Assembly: GCF_018294505.1 (NCBI RefSeq)
Contig: NC_057808.1
Span: 226,731,684-226,795,683, forward strand
From: Triticum aestivum
Lineage: Eukaryota > Streptophyta > Magnoliopsida > Poales > Poaceae
Length of the DNA stretch: 64,000 nt
Direction: 5' to 3'
The notes beneath the pieces were generated by a model that was not told where the DNA came from, did not search any database, and saw only the letters and a program-made list of their open reading frames with translations. The position numbers were made by a program, and so were the translations under genes. Of the stretch, positions 21,517 through 33,044 are shown piece after piece; the first letter of the stretch is position 1, and each line of letters starts with the position of its first letter.

Positions 21517-23038
21517 TGATAACCCACAAGTATAGTGGATCAATTGTAGCCTTTCTCGTTAAGTAAGAGTGTTAAACCCACAAGGAGCTAAAGGTAGAAC
21601 AAATATTCGCCTAAAGTTCTATCGACCACCGATACAACTCTATGCACGCTTTATGTTTGCTTCACCTAGAACAAGTATGAAACTAGAAGTATTTTGTAGG
21701 TGTAAAGGGATAGGTTTGCAAGATAATAAATAGCACGTAAATAAAAACTAGGGGCTGTTTAGATAAAGAAATAATTAAGTTAGTTTTAGTAGAGAGATTT
21801 TTGTCACAAGAAAGTTATTTTCCGTAGTCAATCGATAACTAGTTCGGTAATCACTATTGCAATTTTATATGAGGGAGAGGCATAAGCTAACATACTTTCT
21901 CTACTTGGATCATATGCACTTATGATTGGAAATCTAGCAATCATCCGCAATTACTAAAGATCATTAAGGTAAAACCCAACCATAGCATTAAAGTACCAAG
22001 TCCTCTTTACTCCCATACGCAAACAACCTACTTACTCGGGTCTGTGCTTCTGTCACTCATGCCACCCACCATAAGCGAATCATGAACATATTGCAAACCC
22101 TACAGCGGGGATCCCTCACGCTTGCGTGACACGGAGAGCACCATAGGACAGCACCAATAATAAAACATGCAACTCAAACCAATCACGATCATCAATCAAC
22201 CCACAGGACTAAACGAATCTACTCAAACATCATAGGATAGCCACATATTATTGGATAATAATATATAGCATTGAGCACCATGTTTAAGTAGAGGTTACAG
22301 CGGGGAGAAGAGGTGTTACACCACTGCATAGAGGGGGAGAGAGTTGGTGATGACGGCGGCGAAGTTGTTGGTGTAGATCGCCGTCACGATGATGGCCCCG
22401 ACGGTGTTCCAGCGCCACCGGGAGAGAGGGGGAGAGAGCCCCTCCTTCTTCTTCTTCCTTGGCCTCCCCCCTAGATGGGAGGAGGGTTTCCCCTCTGGTC
22501 CTTGGCCATCATGGTGGTGGAGGGGCGGGAGCCCCTCCGAGATTGGATCTCTCTCCATGTTTCCTTCTGTTTCTGCATTCCTGTTTTCTGGCCTTTCACC
22601 GTTTCTTAAATTCCCGGAGATCCATAACTCCGATTGGGCTGAAATTTTAACATGATTTTTATTTGGATATTATCTTTCTTGCGGCCGAAGAAGGGAACCA
22701 ACTGCCTTAGGGGGTGGACACAAGCCTCCCAGGCGCTCCCAGGGTAGGGGGCGCGCCCCTAGGGCTCGTGGGCCCCTCTGGCATCGTCTCGCGTTTATTC
22801 TTTTTCCCAAAAATCACATATATTCCAAAAAATATCTGTAAGTTTTTATCGTGTTTGGACTCCGTTCGATATGAATATTCTACGAAACAAAAAACATACA
22901 ACAAACAGGAACTTGGACTAGGCACTGGATCAATATGTTAGTCCCAAAAATAATATAAAAATTTGCCAAAAGTATATGAAAGTTGTAGAATATTGGCATG
23001 AAACAATCAAAAATTATAGATACGACAGAGACGTATCA
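21517..23038 (-). repeat. 3' LTR of the deletion derivative
   Basis: A 1522-bp LTR with plus-strand ends TGATAACCCACAAGTATAG and GACAGAGACGTATCA. It shares the segment CATAAGCTAACATACTTTCT with the LTRs at 2010-3423 and 7552-9045. The GC-rich block is at about 22700-22790 and reads GGGGGCGCGCCCC near 22748. The right-hand partner, 23998-24180, differs from its start only at scattered bases. Confidence 0.85.
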
Positions 23039-23997
23039 ACATCCCCAAGCTTAATTCCTGCTCGTCCTCAAGTAGGTAAATGATAAAAATATAATTTTTG
23101 ATGTGGATCATATAATCTAATCATGGCATGAATACTAAGACACGAGTGGTTCAAAGCAACAGTCCATCATTTGACATTAAGACAATAATACTTCAAGCAT
23201 ACTAATAAAGCAATCATGTCTTCTCAACATATCATGGGTAAAGAAAGTTATCTGTACAAAATCATATAGTCTGGCTATGCTCCATCTTCGTCACACAAAG
23301 TATTTCATCATGCACAACCCCGCTGACAAGTCAATCAATTGTTTCATACTTTTAATGTTCTCAAGCCTTTTCAACTTTCATGCAATACATGGGCGTGAGC
23401 CATGGATATAGAACTATAGGTGGAATAGAATATGGTGGTTGTGAGGAGAATACAAAAAGGAGAAAGTCTCACATCACCTAGGAAAACTAATGGGCTATGA
23501 AAATGCCCATTAATGGATATCGATGCAAGTGAGTAGGGATTTCCATGCAACAGATGAACTAGAGCTATAAGTGTATGAAAGCTCAAAATAAACTAAGTGG
23601 GTGTGCATCCAACTTGCTTGCTCACGAAGACCTAGGGCAATTTTAGGAAGCCCATCATTGGGATATGCAAGCCAAATTCTTATAATGGAAAATTCCCACT
23701 AGTATATGAAAGTGATAAAATAAGAGACTCTCTATCATGAATAACACGATGCTATCTCGAAGCACAAGTTTGGAAAAGGATAGTAACATTGTCCCTTCTC
23801 TCTTTTTCTCTCGTTTTTTTTATTTGGGGCTCTTTGGCCTCTTATTTATTTTAAGTCCGGAGCCTCATCTCAACTTGTGAGGGAATCATAGCTTCCATCA
23901 TCCTTTCCTCACATGGGACAGTGCTCTAATGATGACGATCATCACACTTTTATTTACTTACAACTTAAGAATTACACCTTGATACTAGAACAAAGAT

Positions 23998-24180
23998 ATG
24001 ACTCCATTGATATGGATATTCTGCGAAACAAAAAACATGCAACAAACAGGAACTGGCACTGGGCACTGGATCAATATGTTAGTCCCAAAAATAATATAAA
24101 AAGTTACCAAAAGTATATGAAAGTTGTATAATATTGGCATGAACCAATCAAAAATTATAGATACGACAGAGACGTATCAA
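23998..24180 (-). repeat. Truncated 5' LTR of the deletion derivative
   Basis: Matches 22856-23038, the first 180 bases of the LTR in minus-strand sense, including GGATCAATATGTTAGTCCC. The rest of this LTR and the primer binding site are gone. Confidence 0.8.
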
Positions 24181-24185
24181 CGCCT

Positions 24186-24816
24186 GATAAGACTTTCACA
24201 GAGCACATACCTTGACATGATTTTGAAGGAGTTCAAAATGGATCGGTCAAATAAGGAGTTCTTGCCTGAGTTGTAAGGTGTGAAGTTGAGTAAGACTCAA
24301 AGCTCGACCATGGCAGAAGAAAGAGAAAGGACGAAGTTCGTCCACTACACCTTAGCCATAGACTCTATACGGTATGCCGTGTTGTGTACTACACCTAATG
24401 TGTGCCTTGCCACGTGTCTGGCAAGGGGGTACAAGTGTGATCTCGGAGTGGATCACTGGATAGTGGTCAAAATTATCCTTAGAGGAATAAGGAAATGTTT
24501 CTCGGTTATGGAGGTGATAAAGAGTTCGGCGTAAAGGGTTACGTCGATGCAAGCTTTGACACCAATCCAGATGACTCTTAGTAGCAAACCGGATATGTAT
24601 AGTGGAGTAGCCATTTGGAATAGCTCCAAGTGGAGCGTGGTAGCAGCATCTACAATAGGACATAGAGATTTGCGAAGTACACGCGGATCGGAATGTTGCA
24701 GACTCATTCACTAAAACCTCTCTCACAAGCAAAACATGATCAAACCCCATAACTCATTGGGCGTTAATCACATGGCGATGTGAACTAGATTACTGACTCT
24801 AGTGCAAGTGGGATAC
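24186..24816 (+). pseudogene. Copia RNase H remnant and polypurine side
   Basis: The Copia frame resumes after the target duplication. Codons for GYVDASFDTNPDDS (about 24537-24580), QTGYVY and WNSSKWSVVAAST are RNase H landmarks, broken by stops (two consecutive stops after DDS). RNase H would have removed template RNA. The purine-rich run GCAAGTGGGATAC (24804-24816) directly before the LTR is the plus-strand primer site. Confidence 0.8.
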
Positions 24817-26567
24817 TGTTGGAAATATGCCCTAGAGGCAATAATAAATTGGTTATTATCATATTTCCTATTCATGATAGTCGTTTAGTATCCATGCTAG
24901 AATTGTGTTGATCGGGAACTCAGATACATATGTGGATACATAGACAACAACGTGTCCCTAGTGATCCGCTACTAGAATAGCTCGTTGATCAAATATTGTT
25001 AAGGTTTCCTAACCATAGACATGAGTTGTCATTTGATAACGGGATCACATCATTAGGAGAATGATGTGATGGACAAGGCCCAACCATAAGCATAGCATTT
25101 GATCGTATTAGTTTATTGCTACTACTTTCTTCATGTCAAGTATCTATTCCTAAGACCATGAGATCATGCAACTCCTTGACACCGGAGGAATGCCTTGTGT
25201 GTATCAAATGTCACTTCGTAACTAGATGATCATAAAGGTACTCTACAGGTATCTCTGAGGGTGTCTGTTGGGTTGGCATGGATCGAGATTGGGTTTTGTC
25301 ACTCCGTATGACGAAGAGGTATCTCTGGGCCCTCTCAGTCATACAACATCACAAGAAGCTTGCAAGCAATGTGACAAAGGAGTTAGTCACATGATCTTGT
25401 ATTATGGAACGAGTAAAGAGACTTGCCGCTAACGATATTGAACTAGGTATGGAGATACCGACGATCGAATCTCGGGCAAATAATATACCGCTAGACAAAG
25501 GGAACTGCATACGGGATTGATTGAATTAATCCTTGGCATCGTGGTTCGACCAATAAAGATCATTGTGCAATATGTGGGAACCAATATGGGCATCCAGGTC
25601 CCGCTATTGGTTATTGACTGGAGAGGTGTCTCGGTCATGTCCACATGATTCTCGAACCCGTAGGGTCCGCACGCTTAACGTTTGGTGACGCTAGAGTAGT
25701 ATTGGGATATTCACGTTGGTGACCGCATGTTGTTCGGAGTCCCGGATGAGATCCCGGATGTCACGAGGAGCTCTGGAATGGTCCGGAGGTAAAGATATAC
25801 TTATGAAAAGTCATATTTTGGCTACGAAAAAAGTTTCTGGTTTTACCGGTATTGTACCAGGAAGCTTTCAAAATCTTCCGGAAGGTTCTAGAAGGTTCTA
25901 GAGGAGTCTGGAAGGATCCCTCCAGCACCTAGGGCGTGCATGGGCTATAGGGGGCATCCTAGCCTTATTGGGCCAGGCGCACCAGCCCCCTAAGGCCCAT
26001 CCGCCTAGGGGAATGGAAACCCTAAGGGAGAGGGCTCTCCACTTGGCTTGGAGCGCACTCCTCCCTCTTTGGCCGCCTCCCCTCCTTGGAGGAGGGGCTA
26101 GGGCTGCGCCCCCACCCCTATATATAGTAGGGAGGAGGCGCAAGGGCTGGAGACAACAATTCCCATGCCTTGCCGCCTCCCCTCTCTCCCGTTCTTCTTC
26201 GTTTGTATTTCCGGAGGCGCTTGGCGAAGCCTTGCTGGGATTGCTCCACCACCATCTCCACCATGCCGTCGTGCTGGTTGAGATTGCATCTACTTCTCCT
26301 CCCTATCTTGTTGCATCAAGAAGGAGGAGACTTCATCGAGTCGCACATGTGCTGAAGGCGGAGGTGTCGTCCGTTCGGCGCTAGATCGGATTGGATCGCG
26401 ATTGGATCATGAAGAATACGACTACATCAACCGCGTTTATTAATAATTCTGCTTAGCGATCTACAAGGGTATGTAGATCCAATCTCTCCTCTCGTAGATG
26501 GTCATCTCCTAGATTGATTTTGGTGGGCGTAGGAAAATTTTTGTTTCCCATGCAACGTTCCCCTACA
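24817..26567 (+). repeat. 3' LTR of the Angela-type Copia element
   Basis: A 1751-bp LTR starting TGTTGGAAATATGCCCTAGA and ending GCAACGTTCCCCTACA. The start, the AGAATGATGTGATGGACAAG stretch and the length fit Angela/BARE/WIS. It carries a TATA box at 26118-26126. The following base (26568) is inside the gag of an older Gypsy element. Confidence 0.95.
26118..26126 (+). promoter_or_regulatory. TATA box of the Angela-type LTR
   Basis: CTATATATA about 450 bases before the LTR end, at the position where BARE-type LTRs start transcription. In this 3' LTR it would only drive read-out into flanking DNA. Confidence 0.65.
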
Positions 26568-26926
26568 TTGCCATGAGGCCGCCTGGAACCGCCGACGTCG
26601 TGACGCTGCTTGTTGCGCGCGACCTGAGATGGTCGGGGTGTGTGCGCTGGCGTGGGTGTCTTGGATGGCACCGCGTCATCCTTGGAATTTGCCACGCTGC
26701 CCGCAGGCAGCACAGCTCCATCCTTGGACCTCATGGCGTGCAGGTTGTTGTTGTTCCCGCTCCGGATGATGTCGCTCGCCTGGCTTAGATCACCAGAATA
26801 TCGAGGAAGTTGCTCGCCGCCTCCGCCTCCTCCGCCACCACCTGCGTCGTCGCCTGTCTGTGTTGGCATCGGTAACTTGGACATAGATGGACCGGCCGCC
26901 GTGGTGCCCTTCTTCTAGGGAGCCAT
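26568..26926 (-). pseudogene. Gag N-terminus of the truncated Gypsy element
   Basis: The frame starts with ATG at 26926, but its fourth codon is TAG (Met-Ala-Pro-stop). It then continues in frame with KKGTTAAGPSMSKLPMPTQT, a glycine run and GEQLPRYSGDLSQASDIIRS. The low-complexity, basic start is typical of gag. The frame runs on past 26568 only by chance into the Angela LTR. No capsid domain or zinc knuckle remains. Confidence 0.65.
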
Positions 26927-27007
26927 GGCAATGAAGATGACGAAGCTGACGTGCTGACTGCTAAATCAGGTTCGCGCAAGCGATCCCCCTATCTGGCGTG
27001 CCAAAGA

Positions 27008-27865
27008 TGTCATGCGTATGACGATCTATGGGACTGGCAAGGTCCCTTCGCAGTTTTACTAGGGAGATCAACGTGCACAAAGAGCAGATGTAGCAATCAA
27101 CACAAAGATTTACCCAGGTTCGGGCCGCTGTGAAGCATAAAACCCTACTCCTGTTTTGTTGTATTGAGTGTATGAAGCTCAAGTACAAGGAGGCAACATG
27201 TCGGCAAGGTTGTGCGAGAAGTGCAGCTTGTGTAAATGAGCAAAGTTCTGACCTTTGTAAAGATAGCCATGGGCCTCCTTCTATAAGGAAAGGGGTCACC
27301 ACAGTGGCAAAATGGTCTTTACATAAGACAAATAGTGGCTATAGTGCCAAATACATAACTCTAACGGGTTAGGACAAATGCACTGAATGCACCGTGAGGT
27401 GTCACGCAAGTGAAGCTCCTAGGGAAGGATCGTCTCTCCTTTTGTGTCATTCGCCCAACTACCTCGTATTATCTTGACACGCTCCTGGGACGAGTGTCAT
27501 TAAAGTTGTATCTTTGGCAGCGAGCTGACACATGCCCAGACAGAGCTCACCTAACTACCTGCCCGCTTGACACCTACTTGACAAGTCACAAATTGGTCGT
27601 TGATGTGGAGTGGTGGCAAGGTAGTGGGATCTTGCCGGCACGGAGCTTGCCGGGTCTTCATTTGCTTGCCGACAACTCCAGCATTGATCTTCTGTACTCT
27701 CCTCAGTACTTTTCGACTACCTGCTTGGATGTCTTCTTTATGACTTTATCAACTAGTCTTGTGCTTGTCCTCGGCTGCTCCCCGTCAAGCCCTGCCGTCA
27801 GGAAGGCTACTACTACCTGTGCACAAGTCTGGGTACTAAAGGACCCAAACTTTAGTACACCGACA
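27008..27865 (-). repeat. 5' LTR of the truncated Gypsy element
   Basis: An 858-bp LTR that starts TGTCGGTGTACTAAAGTTTG on the minus strand at 27865 and ends in CATGACA at 27008. Its partner is not in the window. Gag follows on the minus strand. Confidence 0.75.
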
Positions 27866-28149
27866 GTAACCATAGAAGCCAATCATTCCCACGTCGTCCT
27901 TCTTCCAGACCAAGTAGTCATCATAGGGCCGGACGCCATGGTACAAACGATCGAAGACAGTCTTGCGCATCCAAAAACGCCGGCGAAAATGGTCAATTGG
28001 GAGTGCATCCGGGGCAAAGTAGTCGGCCATCAGTGTCAAATGACCGCTCGCCCTATTGCGGTTGAGCACTCGATGACCCTTGATCGAGCCCTTAATTGAG
28101 AACATGCTCCTCTGCACGCTCCGCATCTTCAATGACCGCTTGCATCATC
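27866..28149 (-). pseudogene. PIF/Harbinger transposase fragment
   Basis: About 80 residues on the minus strand read GSIKGHRVLNRNRASGHLTL, MADYFAPDALPIDHFRRRFW, MRKTVFDRLYHGVRPYDDYL and VWKKDDVGMIGFYGY. The FRRRFxM...F.R...GV...DDYF..K.D..G..G pattern is the N-terminal region of plant PIF/Harbinger transposases and their domesticated relatives. The DDE catalytic core would lie further on and is missing. The fragment is cut at 27866 by an LTR and at 28149 by the truncated chromovirus LTR. Upstream codons (EDAERAEEHV) belong to the same protein in another frame, so a frameshift is present too. Confidence 0.75.
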
Positions 28150-28451
28150 CAATATTTGATTTTAATATTTTTCCTCCAATATTTCAATTATTTTGGAGAA
28201 GTCATATTTTCTCCCCTCATATATTTTAATATGAAATATTTTTCGGAGAGAAAAATAAATTAAAACCAAAAAAAATCCTCGTTTAATTATTTGATAAAAA
28301 TCAAATATGAAAACCGCGAAAAATCCCCAACTCTCTCCGAGGGTCCTTGAGTTGCTTAGGATTTTCGAGGATTTGCCAAAATGCAATAAAATATGCTATG
28401 CAATGATGATCTAATGTATAACATTCCAAATTGAAAATTTGGGATGTTACA
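28150..28451 (-). repeat. 3' LTR remnant of the chromovirus
   Basis: Matches 36373-36674, the first 300 bases of the LTR in minus-strand sense starting TGTAACATCCCAAATTTTCA. One change is visible (TCCTCG against TCCTTG). The remaining 2.5 kb is missing; similarity stops at about 28150 in the Harbinger fragment. Confidence 0.9.
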
Positions 28452-28467
28452 AACCTACCCCCTTAAG
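28452..28467 (-). promoter_or_regulatory. Polypurine tract of the chromovirus
   Basis: The minus strand reads CTTAAGGGGGTAGGTT directly before the LTR start TGTAACATCC. This is the usual primer site for plus-strand DNA synthesis. Confidence 0.8.
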
Positions 28468-29992
28468 ATGAATCTCGCCCTCGAGATTCGAGTTGGCTAG
28501 AAAATATGTGAGAGTGGTCCTTGCGTAGATCTTCCTCTCGCTCCCAGGTGGCTTCGTCCTCGGTATGGTGACTCCACTGAACTTTGCAAAACTTGATAAC
28601 CTTGCTGCGGGTGACTCGGCTGGCATACTCAAGAATCTTAACTGGTTTCTCCTCATAGGTCAAGTCACTATCCAACTGAATCGCCTCCAGTGGCACTGTA
28701 TCTCTCAGTGGTATCTCAGCCCTCTCTGCGTGGCACTTCTTCAACTGGGAAACGTGAAATACATCATGAACTCCTGACAATCCTTCACGCAATTCCAGCT
28801 TGTAAGCAACTTCTCCCATACGCTCCAAAACTTTGTATGGTCCTACAAAACGTGGCGCTATCTTTCCTTTAACTCCAAAGCGCTTCACTCCTCGAAGTGG
28901 TGATACACGAAGGTAAACTCTGTCTCCGACTTCGTGAACTGTCTCCTTGCGTTTAGAATCCGCATAACTCTTCTGTCTGGATTGGGCTACCTTGAGCCTA
29001 TCGCGAATCAACTTCACTTTTCGTTCAGACTCTTTAATCAAATCTGGTCCAAACAACTGGCGGTGTCCAACTTCGTCCCATAACAATGGTGTTCTACACC
29101 TCCTTCTGTATAAAGCTTCGAAAGGGGCCATCTTCAAACTGGTTTGATAACTGTTGTTGTAAGAAAACTCTGCATACGGAAAATTGTCGTCCCAACTAGA
29201 TCCATAATCTAGCGCACAAGCTCTCAGCATATCTTCCAAAATCTGATTGACTCTCTCGGTCTGTCCGTCTGTCTGTGGATGAAAGGTTGTACTGAACACT
29301 ACCCTGGTACCCAAAGTTTCATGTAACTGATTCCAAAACTTTGAAGTAAACTGGGTTCCTCTATCTGATACAATGGTCCTCGGAACTCCATGCAAACATA
29401 CGATCCTGGTCATGTATATCTTCGCCAGCTTAGCACTGGTGTAAGTGGTCTTTACTGGGATGAAATGAGCTACTTTCGTCAAACGATCGACTACAACCCA
29501 TATTGAGTCATAGCCTGAACGAGTCCTGGGCAATCCCGTGATAAAATCCATGCCTAGTTTATCCCATTTCCATTCGGGTATCGGCAATGGCTGTAGCAAT
29601 CCTGCTGGCTCCTGATGCTCTGCCTTCACTCTCTGACATACATCACAAACTGCTACATACTCCGCAATATCCTTCTTCATTCCGGTCCACCAGAAAGTAT
29701 CCTTCAAATCCAAATACATCTTGGTATTTCCTGGGTGAATCGAATACGGTGAATCATGGGCCTCTTGCAAGATCAACTTCCTGATCTCCGGATCATTGGG
29801 CACATAAACGCGGTCCTCAAACCATAAGGTATCATGCTCATCCTCACGAAATCCCTTGGCTTTTCCTTTACTCATTCTTTTCTTTATCTCGTCAATCTCC
29901 TTGTCTGTCTTCTGAGCTTCCCTGATCTTTTCATCAAGGTAGACTGAATCTCCAACGTTGCTAAATAGCCTCTTGGAACTATCTCCAAACAT
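28463..29992 (-). CDS. Chromovirus integrase with chromodomain-like tail
   Basis: A 509-residue open frame. It has the zinc-binding HHCC set (H79, H86, C116, C119), then a DD35E core with D149 ([10 protein letters not shown]), D210 ([10 protein letters not shown]) and E246 (DGQTERVNQ). The DNA-binding GPY-type region ([12 protein letters not shown]) follows near 380-400. The C-terminus ends with [19 protein letters not shown], then [20 protein letters not shown], the chromodomain-like module of chromoviruses thought to guide insertion to marked chromatin. The catalytic set is intact. The first 20 or so residues come from a wrong frame: a one-base loss near 29938 separates this frame from the upstream gag-pol frame, so the start shown is not a real initiation site. 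Confidence 0.92.
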   Translation of the reverse strand: MFGDSSKRLFSNVGDSVYLDEKIREAQKTDKEIDEIKKRMSKGKAKGFREDEHDTLWFEDRVYVPNDPEIRKLILQEAHDSPYSIHPGNTKMYLDLKDTFWWTGMKKDIAEYVAVCDVCQRVKAEHQEPAGLLQPLPIPEWKWDKLGMDFITGLPRTRSGYDSIWVVVDRLTKVAHFIPVKTTYTSAKLAKIYMTRIVCLHGVPRTIVSDRGTQFTSKFWNQLHETLGTRVVFSTTFHPQTDGQTERVNQILEDMLRACALDYGSSWDDNFPYAEFSYNNSYQTSLKMAPFEALYRRRCRTPLLWDEVGHRQLFGPDLIKESERKVKLIRDRLKVAQSRQKSYADSKRKETVHEVGDRVYLRVSPLRGVKRFGVKGKIAPRFVGPYKVLERMGEVAYKLELREGLSGVHDVFHVSQLKKCHAERAEIPLRDTVPLEAIQLDSDLTYEEKPVKILEYASRVTRSKVIKFCKVQWSHHTEDEATWEREEDLRKDHSHIFSSQLESRGRDSS

Positions 29993-32844
29993 AGCTCGCG
30001 TAGATCCTCGGCTAATAATTTCGGTAACTCTCCGGTCATGAGTGTGTTGACATGGCTCTTGCGGCTCAACGCGTCTGCTACTACGTTAGCCTTTCCGGGG
30101 TGATAATGCAATCTCATATCATAATCCTTTATGAGTTCCAACCATCTCCTTTGCCTGGGATTCAACTCCTTTTGCGTGAAAATGTACTTCAAACTCTTGT
30201 GATCCGTGTACACCTCACAGTGATTTCCGATGAGAAAATGTCTCCATGTCTTCAACGCATGCACTACGGCTGCTAACTCCAAATCATGGGTGGCATAATT
30301 CTTCTCATGGGGTTTAAGTTGTCGTGAAGCATATGAAACAACTCTTCCCTCCTGCATTAGCACTGCTCCAAGTCCTCGACATGAAGCATCACAATATACT
30401 TCATAATCCTTGCGTTGATCTGGCAGAATCAGCACTGGTGATGTAACCAAATGTTTCTTCAACTCTTGGAAACTAGCTTCACATTCCTCAGTCCAATTGA
30501 ATTTGGTGTCCTTCTTTAACAGCTCTGTCATGGGCTTAGCAATCCTCGAGAAATTCTCAATGAACCTCCGGTAGTATCCTGCAAGTCCAAGAAAACTCTG
30601 GATTTCTCCAACTGACGTGGGTGATTCCCAGCTTGTTACTGTGTCAACTTTGGTGGGGTCTACTGCTATTCCTTCTCCGGATATAACGTGTCCGAGGAAT
30701 CCAACTTCCTTCAGCCAAAACTCACATTTGCTGAACTTGGCGTATAGCTGATGTTCTCTGAGCTTCTCAAGTACCACACACAAATGCTCCTTATGCTCCT
30801 CTTCGTTCTTTGAGTAGACCAAAATGTCATCAATGAACACTACGATGAACTTATCCAAAAACTCCATAAACACTTTGTTCATCAGGTTCATGAAATAGGT
30901 AGGTGCGTTAGTCAGACCAAATGACATAACGATATACTCGTACAGCCCATACCTGGTGGTAAAAGCCGTCTTAGGTATATCCTGCTCTCGAATCTTCAAC
31001 CGATGGTATCCTGATCGTAGATCGATCTTGGAAAATACCTTAGCTCCTTGTAATCGGTCAAACAAATCATTGATCATCGGCACTGGGTACTTATTTTTGA
31101 TGGTCACTTCATTCAATCCACGATAATCAACAACCATCCTCAACGATCCATCTTTCTTCTCCACTAGAAGTACGGGTGATCCCCAAGGTGAAGAACTTGG
31201 GCGAATATAGCCTTTATCCAGTAACTCCTTAATCTGCTTCTTAATTTCTTCCAAATCCTTAGCGGGCATCCTGTACGGTCTCTTAGATATCGGCCCTATG
31301 CCTGGCAAAAGTTCAATCAAAAACTCTATGTCTCTATCTGGTGGCATGCCTGGCAACTCTTCTGGAAATACATCCGGGTAATCCTTCACCACTGGTACTT
31401 CTTCCTGTACAACTCCTGATAAGGAATTCACCTGAGTCCTCTTCGGCATATGCCGGGATACATACTTAATCCTTCTTCCTTCTGGGGTGGTAAGCAAAAT
31501 CGACTTACTGGCGCAATCAATGTTCCCTCCATACTTCGATAACCAATCCATGCCTAATATCACATCCAATCCTTGCGATTCCAATACTATTAGGTCCGAG
31601 GGAAACACGTAGTTACCAATCCTTAATGGTAACCGATCACACCATAAACTAGCCATATACTCTGCTCCTGGCGAGGTTACTAACATGGGTGACCTAAGGG
31701 CTTGGGTTGGCAGTTTATACTTATCCACAAATCCCCTTGATATGTATGAATGCGATGCTCCAGTATCAAAAAGAACGAGTGCAGTAAATGACTTAACCAA
31801 AAACTTACCTATTATTGCATCTGGCTGAGCTTCAACCTCCTCCATGCTAACGTGGTTCACATGTCCTTTCTTGAAAGGGTTCGGCTTCTTCCCAGAGCTT
31901 CCATTGCCATTTCCATTCTGGGCTTCAGGACATTCATTGGCATAATGTCCAATCTTCTGGCACTTAAAGCAAGTGACTTGGCTCAGGTCTCTCTTAGCTG
32001 GGGTTGAAGGGTTGGTACGGTTCTGGCCGTTGCTTCCTCCATTCCCATTACCATTCTTGGGGCCATTATGGTTGTGCGAACTACCTCCTCCATGGGTATG
32101 CTGAAACTGTCCTCCCGATTTTGGGGTAAAACGTGGCTTCTGCTGAGCTCCAGAATTGTACTTCCCTTGTCCATACTTCCTCTTACGGTTTTCAATCTGC
32201 TGCTGCTTCCCTTCAATCATGAGAGCTCTATCTACCAACTCCTGGTAGTTGTTGAAGGTTGCTACCATCAACTGCATGCTCAGCTCATCATTCAGTCCTT
32301 CCAGAAACTTCTCCTGCTTGGCTGCATCTGTAGCAACGTCATCTGGAGCATAACATGCTAACTTACTAAAGTCCTCCACATACTGGCCTACGGTGCGTCC
32401 TCCTTGGCGTAGGTTGCGAAACTCACGCTTCTTCATGGCCATAGCTCCTGCTGAAACATGGGCAGTACGGAAAGCTTGCTGAAACTGGTCCCATGTGACA
32501 GTGTCAATAGGGTGTGTGGCTGTGTAATTCTCCCACCATGATGCTGCGGGTCCATCAAGCTGATGTGCGGCAAAACGCACTCTCTCCGCATCTGTGCATC
32601 CTGCAGTGGTCAACTCCCTTCCAACTTTGCGGAGCCAATCATCTGCAACAATCGGCTCGGTGCTGCTGGAAAACACCGGCGGATTCAGCCTCAAGAAACG
32701 GGTTAAGTGATCAACAGGTGGTGGTGGTGGGTTGTTGTTGTTGCCTTGGTTCTGTACTAACACTTGCATCAGGGCATTCTGCTGCTGAATCAACTGAGTG
32801 ATCTCCGGTGGGAAAACAAATCTGGTGTCGCGTCTCGGAGGCAT
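29884..32844 (-). CDS. Chromovirus Gag-protease-RT-RNase H polyprotein
   Basis: A 986-residue open frame starting with ATG at 32844. Gag capsid sequence lies at about 40-230 ([20 protein letters not shown]) and a C-X2-C-X4-H-X4-C zinc knuckle at about 290-303 ([14 protein letters not shown]). The retropepsin follows near 356 ([12 protein letters not shown]). Reverse transcriptase occupies about 540-720, with the active-site FIDDIL near 669. RNase H follows from about 810 ([23 protein letters not shown] near 879). All catalytic motifs are present. The last 20 residues or so are out of frame because of the one-base loss near 29938, after EIQSTLM. This protein makes particles, matures them and copies the RNA. 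Confidence 0.94.
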   Translation of the reverse strand: MPPRRDTRFVFPPEITQLIQQQNALMQVLVQNQGNNNNPPPPPVDHLTRFLRLNPPVFSSSTEPIVADDWLRKVGRELTTAGCTDAERVRFAAHQLDGPAASWWENYTATHPIDTVTWDQFQQAFRTAHVSAGAMAMKKREFRNLRQGGRTVGQYVEDFSKLACYAPDDVATDAAKQEKFLEGLNDELSMQLMVATFNNYQELVDRALMIEGKQQQIENRKRKYGQGKYNSGAQQKPRFTPKSGGQFQHTHGGGSSHNHNGPKNGNGNGGSNGQNRTNPSTPAKRDLSQVTCFKCQKIGHYANECPEAQNGNGNGSSGKKPNPFKKGHVNHVSMEEVEAQPDAIIGKFLVKSFTALVLFDTGASHSYISRGFVDKYKLPTQALRSPMLVTSPGAEYMASLWCDRLPLRIGNYVFPSDLIVLESQGLDVILGMDWLSKYGGNIDCASKSILLTTPEGRRIKYVSRHMPKRTQVNSLSGVVQEEVPVVKDYPDVFPEELPGMPPDRDIEFLIELLPGIGPISKRPYRMPAKDLEEIKKQIKELLDKGYIRPSSSPWGSPVLLVEKKDGSLRMVVDYRGLNEVTIKNKYPVPMINDLFDRLQGAKVFSKIDLRSGYHRLKIREQDIPKTAFTTRYGLYEYIVMSFGLTNAPTYFMNLMNKVFMEFLDKFIVVFIDDILVYSKNEEEHKEHLCVVLEKLREHQLYAKFSKCEFWLKEVGFLGHVISGEGIAVDPTKVDTVTSWESPTSVGEIQSFLGLAGYYRRFIENFSRIAKPMTELLKKDTKFNWTEECEASFQELKKHLVTSPVLILPDQRKDYEVYCDASCRGLGAVLMQEGRVVSYASRQLKPHEKNYATHDLELAAVVHALKTWRHFLIGNHCEVYTDHKSLKYIFTQKELNPRQRRWLELIKDYDMRLHYHPGKANVVADALSRKSHVNTLMTGELPKLLAEDLRELCLEIVPRGYLATLEIQSTLMKRSGKLRRQTRRLTR

Positions 32845-33044
32845 ATGATAGGTTTAGAAAAGATGAGAATTTAGAATAGAATGAGGTCTAGAGGGAAAAC
32901 ACTACCCATATGCTCATGAGACAAACACAATCAATATCACTCAATCAATTCAATCAAGGGATACAATCGATCTAACTATCGTTACAAAGTGCTCGGGCTA
33001 TACTATATACATGGGGGAATACTACTACTGATTATGGGGGTCTA

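Larger units (their letters stand above)
21517..24180 (-). mobile_element. Deletion derivative of an LTR element
   Basis: Flanked by ACGCC at 21512-21516 and 24181-24185. It has a complete LTR at the left (21517-23038) but only the first 180 bases or so of the other LTR at the right (23998-24180), and about 960 bp of interior. Most of the interior and of the 5' LTR have been lost by internal deletion. The interior start ACATCCCCAAGCTTAATTCC at 23039 matches the polypurine side of the element at 3424, so the two belong to related non-autonomous families. There is no coding capacity. Confidence 0.87.
15584..26567 (+). mobile_element. Angela/BARE/WIS-type Copia element, 5' LTR missing
   Basis: The order is leader, gag, protease, integrase, reverse transcriptase, RNase H and 3' LTR on the plus strand, as in Copia elements. 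The leader and gag DNA and the LTR start TGTTGGAAATATGCCCTAGA match what I recall of Angela/BARE. The element is interrupted by two other LTR insertions (18524-20131 and 21517-24180), each with a five-base target duplication. The 5' LTR and primer binding site are absent; the leader joins a CACTA end at 15584. Every reading frame carries stops or frameshifts, so it makes no active protein. Confidence 0.92.
26568..27865 (-). mobile_element. Gypsy-type element, 5' end only
   Basis: A 5' LTR (27008-27865) is followed on the minus strand by a primer-binding-site-like TTTGGCACGCCAGATAGGGG (26985-27004) and the start of gag. The rest is cut off at 26568 by the Angela-type LTR. The right edge interrupts a Harbinger transposase frame. 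Confidence 0.8.

Noticed and set aside
26453..26567. C-terminal part of the gag-like frame starting at 26884
   Set aside because: It reads antisense into the Angela LTR by chance.
27410..28099. Plus-strand frame of 229 residues
   Set aside because: It spans the border between an LTR and a Harbinger fragment and is antisense to both.
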